Shown here: in pieces, positions 33,267 through 41,645 of the stretch
Numbering within the stretch: the stretch's first letter is position 1
Layout: each line of letters starts with the position of its first letter
Assembly (NCBI GenBank): GCA_002454335.1
Contig: DKIP01000058.1
Location: forward strand, 44,083-90,134
Length of the DNA: 46,052 bases
Reading direction: 5' to 3'
Origin: Cytophagaceae bacterium UBA6715
Lineage (GTDB): Bacteria; Bacteroidota; Bacteroidia; Cytophagales; Spirosomataceae
Notes under the pieces: generated by a model
What the model saw: only the letters and a program-made list of their open reading frames with translations
Told to the model about the DNA's origin: nothing
The model's database searches: none
Program-made: the position numbers and the translations under genes

Positions 33267-33644
33267 TTATTTAGTTACTTTTTTCTTGTTAGCAACTGTC
33301 TTACGACGTCCCTTACGAGTACGTGAGTTGTTCTTCGTGCGTTGACCACGTACTGGAAGACCTTTACGGTGACGCAATCCACGGTAACAACCGATGTCCA
33401 TCAAACGCTTGATGTTCAATTGAACTTCAGACTTCAGCTGACCTTCTGTTTTGAATTCTGCTGCGATGATCGCACGAATAGCATTCGCTTCCGTGTCGTT
33501 CCACTCACCAGCTTTCTTATCAAAAGAAACTGCTGCCTTCGTTAAAATCTTTTGAGCAGTGCTGCGACCAATACCAAAAATATAAGTCAATGCAATCTCT
33601 CCTCTTTTTTTGTCGGGAATATCAACCCCTGCAATACGAGCCAT
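33267..33644 (-). CDS. rpsM: 30S ribosomal protein S13
   Basis: S13 sits in the head of the small subunit and contacts the P-site tRNA through its basic tail. It has 125 residues starting MARIAGVDIPDKKRGEIALT, with YIFGIGRSTAQKIL (about 21-34), CYRGLRHRKGLPVRGQRTKN and a basic C-terminus. It lies 40 bp after rpmJ. Confidence 0.98.
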   Translation of the reverse strand: MARIAGVDIPDKKRGEIALTYIFGIGRSTAQKILTKAAVSFDKKAGEWNDTEANAIRAIIAAEFKTEGQLKSEVQLNIKRLMDIGCYRGLRHRKGLPVRGQRTKNNSRTRKGRRKTVANKKKVTK

Positions 33645-33684
33645 ATAGGTAATTAATTGTTGTGATTAATCAATTTAGTTTGAA

Positions 33685-33801
33685 TTATCCTTGTCTTTGT
33701 TTGAACTTCGGATTCTTCTTGTTAATAACGTAAAGCTTACCGTGACGACGAATCACTTTGCAGTCCGCACTACGCTTTTTAATAGATGCTTTAACTTTCA
33801 T
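33685..33801 (-). CDS. rpmJ: 50S ribosomal protein L36 (zinc-free form)
   Basis: A 38-residue reading frame below the usual ORF size limit reads MKVKASIKKRSADCKVIRRH at its start and ends NPKFKQRQG. It matches L36 across its full length. The zinc ligands of classical L36 (CxxC, C, H) are reduced to a single cysteine at residue 14, so this is the C-minus form. It occupies the canonical place between infA and rpsM, with 31 bp before it. Confidence 0.97.
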   Translation of the reverse strand: MKVKASIKKRSADCKVIRRHGKLYVINKKNPKFKQRQG

Positions 33802-33832
33802 TTTATTTAATTTTATGGGTCAAACCCTATTT

Positions 33833-34051
33833 TTACTTGTAACGATAAACAATTCTAGCTTTACTCAAATCATATGGAGACATCTCCAACTTCACCTTGT
33901 CACCTGGTAGAATCTTAATGTAGTTCATACGCATCTTCCCCGAAATGTGAGCAATCACTTGATGTGTATTCTCTAATTCTACTCGAAACATGGCGTTCGA
34001 AAGAGCTTCCAAAATAATTCCGTCTACTTCGATCGAAGATTGTTTAGCCAT
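33833..34051 (-). CDS. infA: Translation initiation factor IF-1
   Basis: IF-1 binds the A site of the small subunit during initiation. The 72 residues form one OB fold: MAKQSSIEVDGIILEALSNA, MFRVELENTHQVIAHISGKMR and KVKLEMSPYDLSKARIVYRYK are all recognisable. It starts 7 bp after map. Confidence 0.98.
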   Translation of the reverse strand: MAKQSSIEVDGIILEALSNAMFRVELENTHQVIAHISGKMRMNYIKILPGDKVKLEMSPYDLSKARIVYRYK

Positions 34052-34058
34052 AATATTT

Positions 34059-34865
34059 TTAAATATTCAACAATACTGTTGAGGTTTTTAGTACTTCTTC
34101 TATGTAAGCAAAAGTTGTTAATGCTTTGGGACCCGCTGCTGTTACGCCTACTGTATGCTCAAAATGTGCACTCGCCTTGCGATCAATTGTCCGGATGGTC
34201 CAACCATCTTTATCCACTGAAATTTGACGCTTGCCTAAATTAATCATTGGTTCGATCGCTATGACCATACCTTCTTTCAATTTAGCTCCATCTCCTCGCC
34301 GACCGTAGTTAGGAACCTCTGGACTTTCATGTAGATTTTTCCCTACACCATGACCTACTAGTTCCCGAACGACTCCATAACCCAGTGATTCTGTATACAC
34401 TTGCACTGCGTTACCCACATCCCCTACTCGCTTACCTGCTTGGGCTTGATTCAAACCCAAATACAAGGACTCTTTCGTCACTTGCATTAATTTCTGTACC
34501 TCAGCATCTACATTTCCTATTCCGTACGTATAGGCGCTATCGGCATGAAACTTATTCTTATAAACACCTGCATCTATCGAAATGATGTCGCCTTCTTGTA
34601 AGACTAAATCACCTGGCAAACCGTGAACAACCACATCGTTTACCGAAATACATAGTGAATATGCGTACTTCTTATTTCCTACTTGGTAGTTTAAGAAGGA
34701 TGGATGTGCACCGTTGTCCTTAATAAACTCATAAGCAATTTTGTCTAATGCTAAAGTTGTAACACCAGGCTGGATGGCCTTCGCTACTTCCGCATGACAT
34801 TTCCCTAAAATCTCGCCATTCAATTGGATGATGGCCATCTCTTCGGGTGTCTTCAGGTAAATCAT
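34059..34865 (-). CDS. map: Type I methionine aminopeptidase
   Basis: MetAP removes the initiator methionine from nascent proteins. It has 268 residues with the pita-bread fold metal ligands in order: ISIDAGVYKNKFHAD (two aspartates, about 95-109), VGHGVGKNLHESP (His, about 166-178), AIEPM (Glu, about 200) and the last Glu in SAHFEHTV (about 231-238). HPSFLNYQVGNKKYAYSLCISVNDVVVHG (over about 54-83) is the N-terminal signature. It overlaps nothing and starts 2 bp after secY, an order usual for this phylum. Confidence 0.97.
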   Translation of the reverse strand: MIYLKTPEEMAIIQLNGEILGKCHAEVAKAIQPGVTTLALDKIAYEFIKDNGAHPSFLNYQVGNKKYAYSLCISVNDVVVHGLPGDLVLQEGDIISIDAGVYKNKFHADSAYTYGIGNVDAEVQKLMQVTKESLYLGLNQAQAGKRVGDVGNAVQVYTESLGYGVVRELVGHGVGKNLHESPEVPNYGRRGDGAKLKEGMVIAIEPMINLGKRQISVDKDGWTIRTIDRKASAHFEHTVGVTAAGPKALTTFAYIEEVLKTSTVLLNI

Positions 34866-34867
34866 CC

Positions 34868-36196
34868 TTAACGACCGATCACTTCTGAACGTCCTTTCAC
34901 ACGTCCTGATTGCATTAAACCTTCATACTTACGCATCAACAAGTAACTTTCAACTTGTTGTAATGTATCTAATACGACACCTACTAAGATCAACAAAGAA
35001 GTACCTCCAAAGAATGAAGCAAATCCACGTGTCACACCAAACAAGTTGGCAATTGCAGGAAGAATCGCAATGATCGATAACATAATTGCACCTGGCAATG
35101 TGATACGATCTAAAATGCTTGCAATAAAACCAGCAGTCTCTTCGCCTGGCTTAACACCTGGAACGAAACCACCACCACGCTTCATATCGTCTGAAATTTG
35201 CGTTGGGTTGATAGAGATAGCTGTGTAAAAGAATGTAAAGACAATAATCAAGAATGCAAATAAAGCATTGTATTGCCATGTAGTAAAGTCTCCAAACGAT
35301 TGAGCAACCGAAGCTGCAAATTCTGATTTCTCAGCAAACGATTGTGCAACTAAACCCGGAATAAACATTAATGCTTGCGCGAAGATGATTGGCATAACAC
35401 CTGATGCGTTTAACTTCATCGGGATGTATTGACGCTCACCACCTACAGCAGCAGCTGATGTTTTGGCTCCTACTACTTGTTTAGCATATTGAACCGGAAT
35501 ACGGCGAACGGCTTGTGTAACCATGACAGCACCCATTACTACAAAGAATAATGCGATAACCTCAATGATAAATAACAATGCACCTGACATACCACGAGAA
35601 CCCGCTTCTTGCAATAATGAAGAAGGGAAACGAGATACGATACCGATCATAATCAACATCGAAATACCGTTACCAATACCTTTGTCGGTGATTTTCTCAC
35701 CCAACCACATACACAACATCGTACCGCCCACTAAGATGGCAACGCCATAAAGTCGGAAGAACCATGGATCAACCATGATTGCTTCGGAAGGAATCGTTAC
35801 TTGAAGGTAAGTAAAGCCTTGTGCCGCAGTAACAAAAATTGTTAGGATACGGGTAATTTGGTTCAATTTTTTACGACCAGATTCGCCATCTTTCTGCATT
35901 TTTTGGAAATACGGAAGGGCGATAGTCAATAACTGAATTGCGATAGATGCCGAAATATACGGCATGATACCTAAAGCAAAAACAGAGGCGTTGCTCAAGG
36001 CACCACCTGAGAACATATTCAACAAGCCGAATAAACCACCATCTCCACCTTGAGATAATTTAGTCGCATCTACACCAGGTAAAACGATAAAAGATCCCAA
36101 ACGGAAGAAAGCAATGAAGAGAAGCGTATTAATAATACGGCCTCTCAATTCTTCAATTGCGAAAATATGCTTGAAAGTTGTTATTAACTTGTTCAT
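34868..36196 (-). CDS. secY: Protein translocase subunit SecY
   Basis: SecY is the pore of the Sec translocon in the inner membrane. The 442 residues have ten membrane helices, starting with a cytoplasmic segment ahead of helix 1 (GRIINTLLFIAFFRLGSFIVLPG, about 19-41). SecY signatures seen are MFSGGALSNASVFALGIMPYISASI (split over about 62-86), the pore-side stretch, and the cytoplasmic loop VKPGEETAGFIASIL (about 345-360). The C-terminus ends KGRSEVIGR. The gene lies 17 bp after rplO and 2 bp before map. Confidence 0.98.
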   Translation of the reverse strand: MNKLITTFKHIFAIEELRGRIINTLLFIAFFRLGSFIVLPGVDATKLSQGGDGGLFGLLNMFSGGALSNASVFALGIMPYISASIAIQLLTIALPYFQKMQKDGESGRKKLNQITRILTIFVTAAQGFTYLQVTIPSEAIMVDPWFFRLYGVAILVGGTMLCMWLGEKITDKGIGNGISMLIMIGIVSRFPSSLLQEAGSRGMSGALLFIIEVIALFFVVMGAVMVTQAVRRIPVQYAKQVVGAKTSAAAVGGERQYIPMKLNASGVMPIIFAQALMFIPGLVAQSFAEKSEFAASVAQSFGDFTTWQYNALFAFLIIVFTFFYTAISINPTQISDDMKRGGGFVPGVKPGEETAGFIASILDRITLPGAIMLSIIAILPAIANLFGVTRGFASFFGGTSLLILVGVVLDTLQQVESYLLMRKYEGLMQSGRVKGRSEVIGR

Positions 36197-36213
36197 TCGA
36201 TTAGAATAGAGGA

Positions 36214-36660
36214 TTAACCAACAATTGCTTTACCGCCAGCAGCTTCGATAGCAGCTTTAGCAGCACCTGAGAAACCTTTAACAGTTACTTCCAAAGCAGT
36301 AGTAACAGCTCCACGGCTAAGGATTTTCACTAAGTCAGACTTAGATACTAAACCGTTGTTATATAAAGTTTCAAATGTGATTACTTTCGAACCTGTTGCG
36401 TCAGCTAATGCTTGTAACGTATCCAAGTTGATTGCTTTATATTCTACGCGATTGATGTTCTTGAAACCGAACTTAGGAACACGACGTTGGATCGGCATTT
36501 GACCACCTTCAAATCCACGCTTACGTGAGTAACCTGAACGAGACTGAGCTCCTTTGTGACCACGAGCAGAAGTTCCGCCTAAACCAGAACCTTGACCACG
36601 ACCAACTCTTTTTCTTACTTTTACTGAGCCTTCAGCAGGCTTTAACGATGATAATTTCAT
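36214..36660 (-). CDS. rplO: 50S ribosomal protein L15
   Basis: L15 is a late assembly protein of the large subunit. It has 148 residues, with a long glycine/arginine N-terminal extension characteristic of the family (KVRKRVGRGQGSGLGGTSARG, 18-38) and a globular C-terminal domain (about 75-148). It is 46 bp after rpmD and 17 bp before secY. Confidence 0.98.
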   Translation of the reverse strand: MKLSSLKPAEGSVKVRKRVGRGQGSGLGGTSARGHKGAQSRSGYSRKRGFEGGQMPIQRRVPKFGFKNINRVEYKAINLDTLQALADATGSKVITFETLYNNGLVSKSDLVKILSRGAVTTALEVTVKGFSGAAKAAIEAAGGKAIVG

Positions 36661-36706
36661 TGTAATTGGGGCTTAACGCTGCTATAGCTAGCAACTCGCG
36701 TGTTTA

Positions 36707-36886
36707 TTAAATATTTTCTACAACAATTAAGTGGTTTACGGCACGAATCATACCCGAAATAGCTGGATTTAATTCTACCTCAACGCTCTTGCGGATTTTA
36801 CCTAATCCTAAAGCTTGGATCGTACGTTTTTGTACTTCCGGGCGCTTAATTGCACTTTTTACTTGAGTAATTTTAACTTTAGACAT
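36707..36886 (-). CDS. rpmD: 50S ribosomal protein L30
   Basis: A 59-residue frame, too short for the usual ORF limit, encodes MSKVKITQVKSAIKRPEVQK, then TIQALGLGKIRKSVEVELNP and the end NHLIVVENI. It matches L30 across its length. It lies between rpsE and rplO as expected (35 bp after rpsE, 46 bp before rplO). Confidence 0.97.
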   Translation of the reverse strand: MSKVKITQVKSAIKRPEVQKRTIQALGLGKIRKSVEVELNPAISGMIRAVNHLIVVENI

Positions 36887-36921
36887 CTTATGTTCTATTA
36901 GTGAGGCTTGAAGCGCTCGGA

Positions 36922-37440
36922 TTATCCATTAAATACTTTCGCTACTGAAATTCCACGTTGGAATGCAACACTGTGAGGTGCACGCATCTTAACTAACGCA
37001 TCAATCGTTGCTTTAACCACGTTGTGTGGATTAGAAGAACCTTTTGATTTTGCTAGGACATCATGGATACCTGCAGATTCCAATACAGCACGCATCGCAC
37101 CACCGGCGATCAATCCTGTACCCGGAGCAGCTGGCTTCACTAACACGAAACCACCCGAGAATTTACCTAATTGCTCATGAGGAACTGTTTTCTTCAATAA
37201 AGGAATTTGGAACAAATTCTTCTTTGCATCTTCGATACCTTTAGTGATCGCGTCAGTAACCTCGTTTGCTTTTCCTAAACCGTATCCAACGATCCCGTTA
37301 CCATCTCCCACTACAACGATAGCAGAAAAACTAAAACGACGACCCCCTTTTACCACTTTGGCAACACGGTTGATGGCTACTACCTTCTCCTTCAACTCAC
37401 CCTCGTTAACCTTAATTGGTTTTGCTTGTAAATGCGACAT
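36922..37440 (-). CDS. rpsE: 30S ribosomal protein S5
   Basis: S5 contributes to decoding accuracy and mRNA unwinding at the entry tunnel. It has 172 residues with the N-terminal double-stranded-RNA-binding-like domain (EKVVAINRVAKVVKGGRRFSF, about 18-38) and the C-terminal half with APGTGLIAGGAMRAVLESAGI (about 110-130). It starts 6 bp after rplR. Confidence 0.98.
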   Translation of the reverse strand: MSHLQAKPIKVNEGELKEKVVAINRVAKVVKGGRRFSFSAIVVVGDGNGIVGYGLGKANEVTDAITKGIEDAKKNLFQIPLLKKTVPHEQLGKFSGGFVLVKPAAPGTGLIAGGAMRAVLESAGIHDVLAKSKGSSNPHNVVKATIDALVKMRAPHSVAFQRGISVAKVFNG

Positions 37441-37446
37441 ATCTTA

Positions 37447-37794
37447 TTAAAATTGTAAGCCACCCTCGCGAGCGCCTTCAGCTAATGATTTAATTCTTCC
37501 GTGATATAAATAACCGTTACGATCGAAAACTACTTTCGTAATACCTGCAGCAGCAGCCGCTTTCGCGATTGCAATACCTACATTTTTCGCAGCTTCGATG
37601 TTATTGTTTACTTTGTCCTTCTTGTAAGAAGTTGCTGAAAACAAAGTCTTTCCTGCTTGATCATCTACTAACTGTGCATATAAAGCCGTGTTAGAACGAT
37701 ATACTGTTAAGCGAGGACGCTCAGCTGAACCAGCTATCTTAGCACGAATCGCACGCTTAATGCGGGTTCTGCGTAAATCTTTTGTTGTTGCCAT
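37447..37794 (-). CDS. rplR: 50S ribosomal protein L18
   Basis: L18 binds 5S rRNA together with L5. It has 115 residues: basic N-terminus RRTRIKRAIRAKI, PRLTVYRSNTALYAQLVDD (about 28-46) and C-terminal FDRNGYLYHGRIKSLAEGAR, all typical. It is 42 bp after rplF. Confidence 0.98.
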   Translation of the reverse strand: MATTKDLRRTRIKRAIRAKIAGSAERPRLTVYRSNTALYAQLVDDQAGKTLFSATSYKKDKVNNNIEAAKNVGIAIAKAAAAAGITKVVFDRNGYLYHGRIKSLAEGAREGGLQF

Positions 37795-37836
37795 TGTTTA
37801 ACTTGTTTGTGTGGATTTCCGGCCCACGCTTATAAT

Positions 37837-38394
37837 TTATTTCTTACCGCCTGCTTTACCAGCTTTACGACGAACTTGCTCACCCAAGAAACGAACACCT
37901 TTACCTTTGTATGGTTCAACTGGACGTAATGATTTAATTTTAGCAGCTACTTGACCAATCAATTGCTTGTCGATACCTTCTAAAATAACCATGGGGTTTT
38001 TACCTTTTTCCATCGCCGTTGCTACCTTAATTTCAGCAGGGATCGACATGAAAATAGCATGAGAATATCCCAAGCTTAATTCCAAAATATTTCCTTGATT
38101 AGCGGCTTTGTAACCAACCCCGATAATCTCTAAATCTTTCTTGTAGCCTTCACTTACACCTACAACCATGTTGTTGATTAATGAACGATATAAACCGTGC
38201 ATCGCTTTGTGACGCTTTTGCTCTGTTGGACGAGCTACCGTCAACACACCATCCTCAATTTTAACGATGATATCTTGATCAATTTGTTGTGACAAAGTTC
38301 CTTTAGGACCTTTCACCGTTACCAAATTACCAGCACTAACTTCTACTGAAACACCAGCAGGCAATGTGATAATCTTATTTCCAATTCTAGACAT
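37837..38394 (-). CDS. rplF: 50S ribosomal protein L6
   Basis: L6 lies at the base of the L7/L12 stalk. Its 185 residues form two repeated domains. Landmarks are MSRIGNKIITLPAGVSVEVS at the N-terminus, TVKGPKGTLSQ (about 27-37) and the C-terminal signature GKGVRFLGEQVRRKAGKAGG. It is 51 bp after rpsH. Confidence 0.98.
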   Translation of the reverse strand: MSRIGNKIITLPAGVSVEVSAGNLVTVKGPKGTLSQQIDQDIIVKIEDGVLTVARPTEQKRHKAMHGLYRSLINNMVVGVSEGYKKDLEIIGVGYKAANQGNILELSLGYSHAIFMSIPAEIKVATAMEKGKNPMVILEGIDKQLIGQVAAKIKSLRPVEPYKGKGVRFLGEQVRRKAGKAGGKK

Positions 38395-38445
38395 AAAATA
38401 AATATTAGCTTAAATTACGAGTTACCCCCTTTCAGCGTGAAACAA

Positions 38446-38841
38446 TTAATATACGTAGCAAAGTACTTCTCCACCTACGTGAAGCGTACGAGCTTCCTTA
38501 TCTGTTATTACTCCTTTTGAAGTAGATAAGATAGCAATACCTAAGCCATTCAATACACGTGGTAACTCTTCAGCACCATTGTATTTACGAAGACCTGGTT
38601 TAGAGATACGAGTCAAATTAACGATAGCCGGTTGCTTCGTTACTGAATTGTATTTCAAAGCAATCTTGATTGTTCCTTGTACGGAAGAATCATCGAACTT
38701 ATAGTTTGAAATGTATCCTTTATCAAAAAGCACTTTCGTGATTTCCTTTTTAATGTTGGAAGCAGGAATTTCAACTACCCTATGGCGTGCCTTAAGCGCG
38801 TTTCTCAATCGGGTTAAATAGTCTGCTATTGGATCTGTCAT
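38446..38841 (-). CDS. rpsH: 30S ribosomal protein S8
   Basis: S8 is a primary 16S rRNA-binding protein. In Escherichia coli it represses the spc operon. The ATG at 38841 gives 131 residues starting MTDPIADYLTRLRNALKARH, the usual start. An upstream ATG (38880) adds 13 unsupported residues. The C-terminus has GLGIAILSTSKGVITDKEARTLHVGGEVLCYVY split into family motifs (about 99-131). It lies 75 bp after rpsN. Confidence 0.97.
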   Translation of the reverse strand: MTDPIADYLTRLRNALKARHRVVEIPASNIKKEITKVLFDKGYISNYKFDDSSVQGTIKIALKYNSVTKQPAIVNLTRISKPGLRKYNGAEELPRVLNGLGIAILSTSKGVITDKEARTLHVGGEVLCYVY

Positions 38842-38916
38842 TGTTTTTAAATTTGCCGCATTCCGAAAACCGGGATGCAAAATTACAGAAATGAATTTAA
38901 TTAATCAAATTTTATC

Positions 38917-39186
38917 TTACCAGCTTGACTTAGTCACACCTGGAATCAATCCGTTTGAAGCCATTTCACGGAACGTAACACGGCTAATTCCGAACTTACG
39001 CATATATCCACGAGGACGACCTGTTAGTTTACAACGGTTGTGTAAACGCACTGGAGAAGCATTTTTAGGCAATTTATCTAAACCTAAGTAATCTCCAGCT
39101 GCTTTCAAAGCGGCACGCTTTGCTGCATATTTCGCAACTGCTGCTTCGCGTTTTCTTTCTCTTGCTTTTACTGACTCTTTAGCCAT
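38917..39186 (-). CDS. rpsN: 30S ribosomal protein S14 (zinc-free type)
   Basis: S14 is in the head of the small subunit. The 89-residue form lacks the CxxC...CxxC zinc ribbon of the short S14 class, with one cysteine only (NRCKLTGRPRGYMRKFGISR, about 50-69). The C-terminus has ASNGLIPGVTKSSW. It is 40 bp after rplE. Confidence 0.98.
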   Translation of the reverse strand: MAKESVKARERKREAAVAKYAAKRAALKAAGDYLGLDKLPKNASPVRLHNRCKLTGRPRGYMRKFGISRVTFREMASNGLIPGVTKSSW

Positions 39187-39226
39187 TTTGTAAAAATTTT
39201 AAAGGGGTTATGAAGCCTTACGGCAA

Positions 39227-39781
39227 TTATTTTTTAATATTTGAAAAAGGCATTCCAATCGCTGCTAATAAAGCATAAGCCTCTTCATCTGTTGGTGCAG
39301 TTGTCACAAACGTGATATCCATACCTGAAATTTTTGAAACTTTATCAATTGAAATTTCAGGGAAGATGATTTGTTCCTTAACACCTAAAGTATAATTACC
39401 ACGGCCGTCGAAACCTTTCTCTGAAACACCTTTGAAGTCACGCACACGAGCCAAAGAAACCGTTGTTAAACGATCTAAAAACTCATACATACGATCACCA
39501 CGTAACGTTACTTTCACACCGATTGGCATGTTCTCACGCAATTTAAAGTTGGAGATCGCTTTCTTAGAAATTGTTGCTACCGCTTTTTGACCAGCGATTT
39601 GGGTAATTTCTTCCACTGCAACGTCAACTAATTTTTTGTCGGATACTGCCGCTCCAACACCTTTGTTGATTACGATTTTAGTAATCTTAGGAACTTGCAT
39701 TACTGATTTGTACTCAAACTTAGTTTTCAAGCCAGGTACAACCTCTTTCAGATAACGCTCTTTTAATCTAGGTACTGCCAT
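39227..39781 (-). CDS. rplE: 50S ribosomal protein L5
   Basis: L5 binds 5S rRNA and contacts the P-site tRNA. From the ATG at 39781 it has 184 residues starting MAVPRLKERYLKEV. A longer ATG (39811) adds ten basic residues (GRKSTKYKN) that are not typical. Landmarks are KITKIVINKGVGAA (about 30), NMPIGVKVTLRGDRMYEFLDR (split at about 83-104), and the C-terminal FVTTAPTDEEAYALL. Confidence 0.96.
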   Translation of the reverse strand: MAVPRLKERYLKEVVPGLKTKFEYKSVMQVPKITKIVINKGVGAAVSDKKLVDVAVEEITQIAGQKAVATISKKAISNFKLRENMPIGVKVTLRGDRMYEFLDRLTTVSLARVRDFKGVSEKGFDGRGNYTLGVKEQIIFPEISIDKVSKISGMDITFVTTAPTDEEAYALLAAIGMPFSNIKK

Positions 39782-39826
39782 GTTCTTATATTTTGTGGAT
39801 TTCCGACCCACGTTTTACATTCTTAA

Positions 39827-40162
39827 TTATGCGATAAACTTACCTGTTGCTTTTGAGTAACGTTGTAATTTACCTTTCTCGTTTAGCTTGCGTCCTGTGC
39901 GCACAGCCTTTCCATTTTCTACAACCATCAGGTTAGAGATGTGGATTGAACCTTCACGCTTTTCGATACCCCCTTGAGGATTGCTCGCAGAAGGCTTAAC
40001 GTGTTTTGTTTGAAGGTTAGCACCTTCCACAATTGCACGAGATTTCTCTGTGATAACTTCTTTGATAACACCCGTTTTACCTTTTGCGTTACCAGCGATA
40101 ACCATCACTGTATCACCTTTTTTGATGTGCAATTTTGTTTGCTTGATAATTTTCTTTTCCAT
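39827..40162 (-). CDS. rplX: 50S ribosomal protein L24
   Basis: L24 initiates assembly of the large subunit near the exit tunnel. It has 111 residues with the KOW motif (KKGDTVMVIAGNAKGKTGVI, about 14-33) and EGSIHISNLMVVENGKAVRTG (about 71-91). It lies 42 bp after rplN. Confidence 0.98.
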   Translation of the reverse strand: MEKKIIKQTKLHIKKGDTVMVIAGNAKGKTGVIKEVITEKSRAIVEGANLQTKHVKPSASNPQGGIEKREGSIHISNLMVVENGKAVRTGRKLNEKGKLQRYSKATGKFIA

Positions 40163-40204
40163 TGTATGATTCTTTCTATTGGTTAACCCAATATGTCATC
40201 GATC

Positions 40205-40573
40205 TTATAAAACTTCAGGGGCTAAGGAAACGATTTTCATAAATCCTGCCTCACGCAACTCACGAGCAACTGGCCCGAAAATACGTGTTCCTCTTGGCTC
40301 ATCATTCGCATTCAATAACACAGCTGCGTTATCTTCAAAACGAATATATGTTCCATCCTTACGACGAATTTCTTTTTTCGTGCGAACAACCACCGCACGA
40401 GAAACCGTACCTTTTTTCATATTTGATGAAGAAAGAGCTGATTTAACTGAAACGACAATTTTATCGCCTACAGAAGCATATCTTTTACCAGTACCGCCTA
40501 AAACGCGAATTACCAAAACTTCTTTTGCTCCAGAATTATCCGCTACACCCAATCTTGATTCCTGCTGTAACAT
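40205..40573 (-). CDS. rplN: 50S ribosomal protein L14
   Basis: L14 forms intersubunit bridges. It has 122 residues: MLQQESRLGVADNSGAKEVL at the N-terminus and FGPVARELREAGFMKIVSLAPEVL at the C-terminus are hallmarks. It is 44 bp after rpsQ. Confidence 0.98.
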   Translation of the reverse strand: MLQQESRLGVADNSGAKEVLVIRVLGGTGKRYASVGDKIVVSVKSALSSSNMKKGTVSRAVVVRTKKEIRRKDGTYIRFEDNAAVLLNANDEPRGTRIFGPVARELREAGFMKIVSLAPEVL

Positions 40574-40617
40574 TATCTTTGATCTTTAAATTTTAAAATT
40601 GAATAACAAGAGGGGTC

Positions 40618-40875
40618 TTATTTCGCTTTAGCGATAATTTCGACTAATCTCCAACGCTTATTTTTTGAAAGAGGACGTGTTTCCATCACTTTCACTGTAT
40701 CACCGATACCACAATCATTATTTTCATCATGTGCCATCAATTTAGTAGTCTTTTGTACGAACTTTCCGTACAAGGGGTGTTTTACCTTACGGTCAACAGT
40801 TAATGTGATTGATTTATCCATCTTATCACTAACTACTTTCCCAATCCTTACCTTTCTTAGATTTCTCTGTTCCAT
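40618..40875 (-). CDS. rpsQ: 30S ribosomal protein S17
   Basis: S17 is a primary 16S rRNA binder with an OB fold. The 85 residues contain RKVRIGKVVSDKMDKSITLT and HPLYGKFVQKTTKLMAHDE, typical of the family. The gene follows rpmC after a 74-bp spacer, the longest in this stretch. Confidence 0.98.
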   Translation of the reverse strand: MEQRNLRKVRIGKVVSDKMDKSITLTVDRKVKHPLYGKFVQKTTKLMAHDENNDCGIGDTVKVMETRPLSKNKRWRLVEIIAKAK

Positions 40876-40949
40876 CGTTGGTTTGTTAACTTGTTAAACA
40901 ATTGACCGTGAGCCGTATGTGGACACGATCTATTAAAATTAATTTTTAC

Positions 40950-41141
40950 TTATGCGTTTACTGCTTTTGTAAGAGCTGTCTCTAACTTAGCGATAACACG
41001 ACGAGTTTCACGAATACGCATCGGATTCTCGATCGGTGAAATAGCGTGTGCTAATTTCAAACGAGTCAAGTTCTCTTGCTCAGCCGCGATGGCTTTCTTC
41101 AATTCGTCTACTCCTAATTTGTTTATTTCTGCGTTTTTCAT
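40950..41141 (-). CDS. rpmC: 50S ribosomal protein L29
   Basis: L29 lies at the exit tunnel. It is a small two-helix protein of 63 residues (LGVDELKKAIAAEQENLTRL and RRVIAKLETALTK are recognisable). It is 40 bp after rplP. Confidence 0.97.
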   Translation of the reverse strand: MKNAEINKLGVDELKKAIAAEQENLTRLKLAHAISPIENPMRIRETRRVIAKLETALTKAVNA

Positions 41142-41181
41142 AACAATGCTATTTGGATGTTTAAACCATCAGGCCTAAAAC

Positions 41182-41601
41182 CTATTCTGAATAATCTCTA
41201 CGTACGACAAACTTCGTGCGCATCGGCAATTTTTGAGCTGCCAAACGCAATGCCTCTTGAGCTAGCGCTAATGGTACACCCGCTGATTCAAACAAAATAG
41301 TTCCTGGACGAACGTTGGCTACCCAGTACTCTGGAGCTCCCTTTCCTTTACCCATACGAACCTCTGCAGGTTTTTTCGTAATTACTTTGTCAGGGAAAAT
41401 ACGGATCCAAACTTGGCCTTCACGCTTCATAGCACGAGTAACCGAAATACGAGCAGCCTCAATTTGACGTGCTGTAATACGTCCCGGCTCTAACGATTTA
41501 ATAGCGAATGATCCAAAATCAATTTCGTGCCCACGTGTGGCAACACCTCTTACGCGGCCTTTTTGGGACTTACGAAATTTGGTTCTTTTTGGTTGTAACA
41601 T
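41182..41601 (-). CDS. rplP: 50S ribosomal protein L16
   Basis: L16 is close to the A-site tRNA and aids subunit association. It has 139 residues with MLQPKRTKFRKSQKGRVRGV at the start, FPDKVITKKPAEVRMGKGKG (about 70-89) and WVANVRPGTILFESAGV. It is 44 bp after rpsC. Confidence 0.98.
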   Translation of the reverse strand: MLQPKRTKFRKSQKGRVRGVATRGHEIDFGSFAIKSLEPGRITARQIEAARISVTRAMKREGQVWIRIFPDKVITKKPAEVRMGKGKGAPEYWVANVRPGTILFESAGVPLALAQEALRLAAQKLPMRTKFVVRRDYSE

Positions 41602-41645
41602 CTTCTTAAAAGTCTAATATCTATTTCTTGATTTATTTTAGGCAA

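Noticed and set aside
40179..40589. A 136-residue plus-strand frame opposite rplN
   Set aside because: It is the antisense shadow of a highly conserved ribosomal gene; no start context and no resemblance to a protein family.
40876..40949. A possible regulatory element in the 74-bp rpmC-rpsQ gap
   Set aside because: Only overlapping short GTTAAC-type repeats are present, with no consistent stem, so it is treated as a plain spacer.
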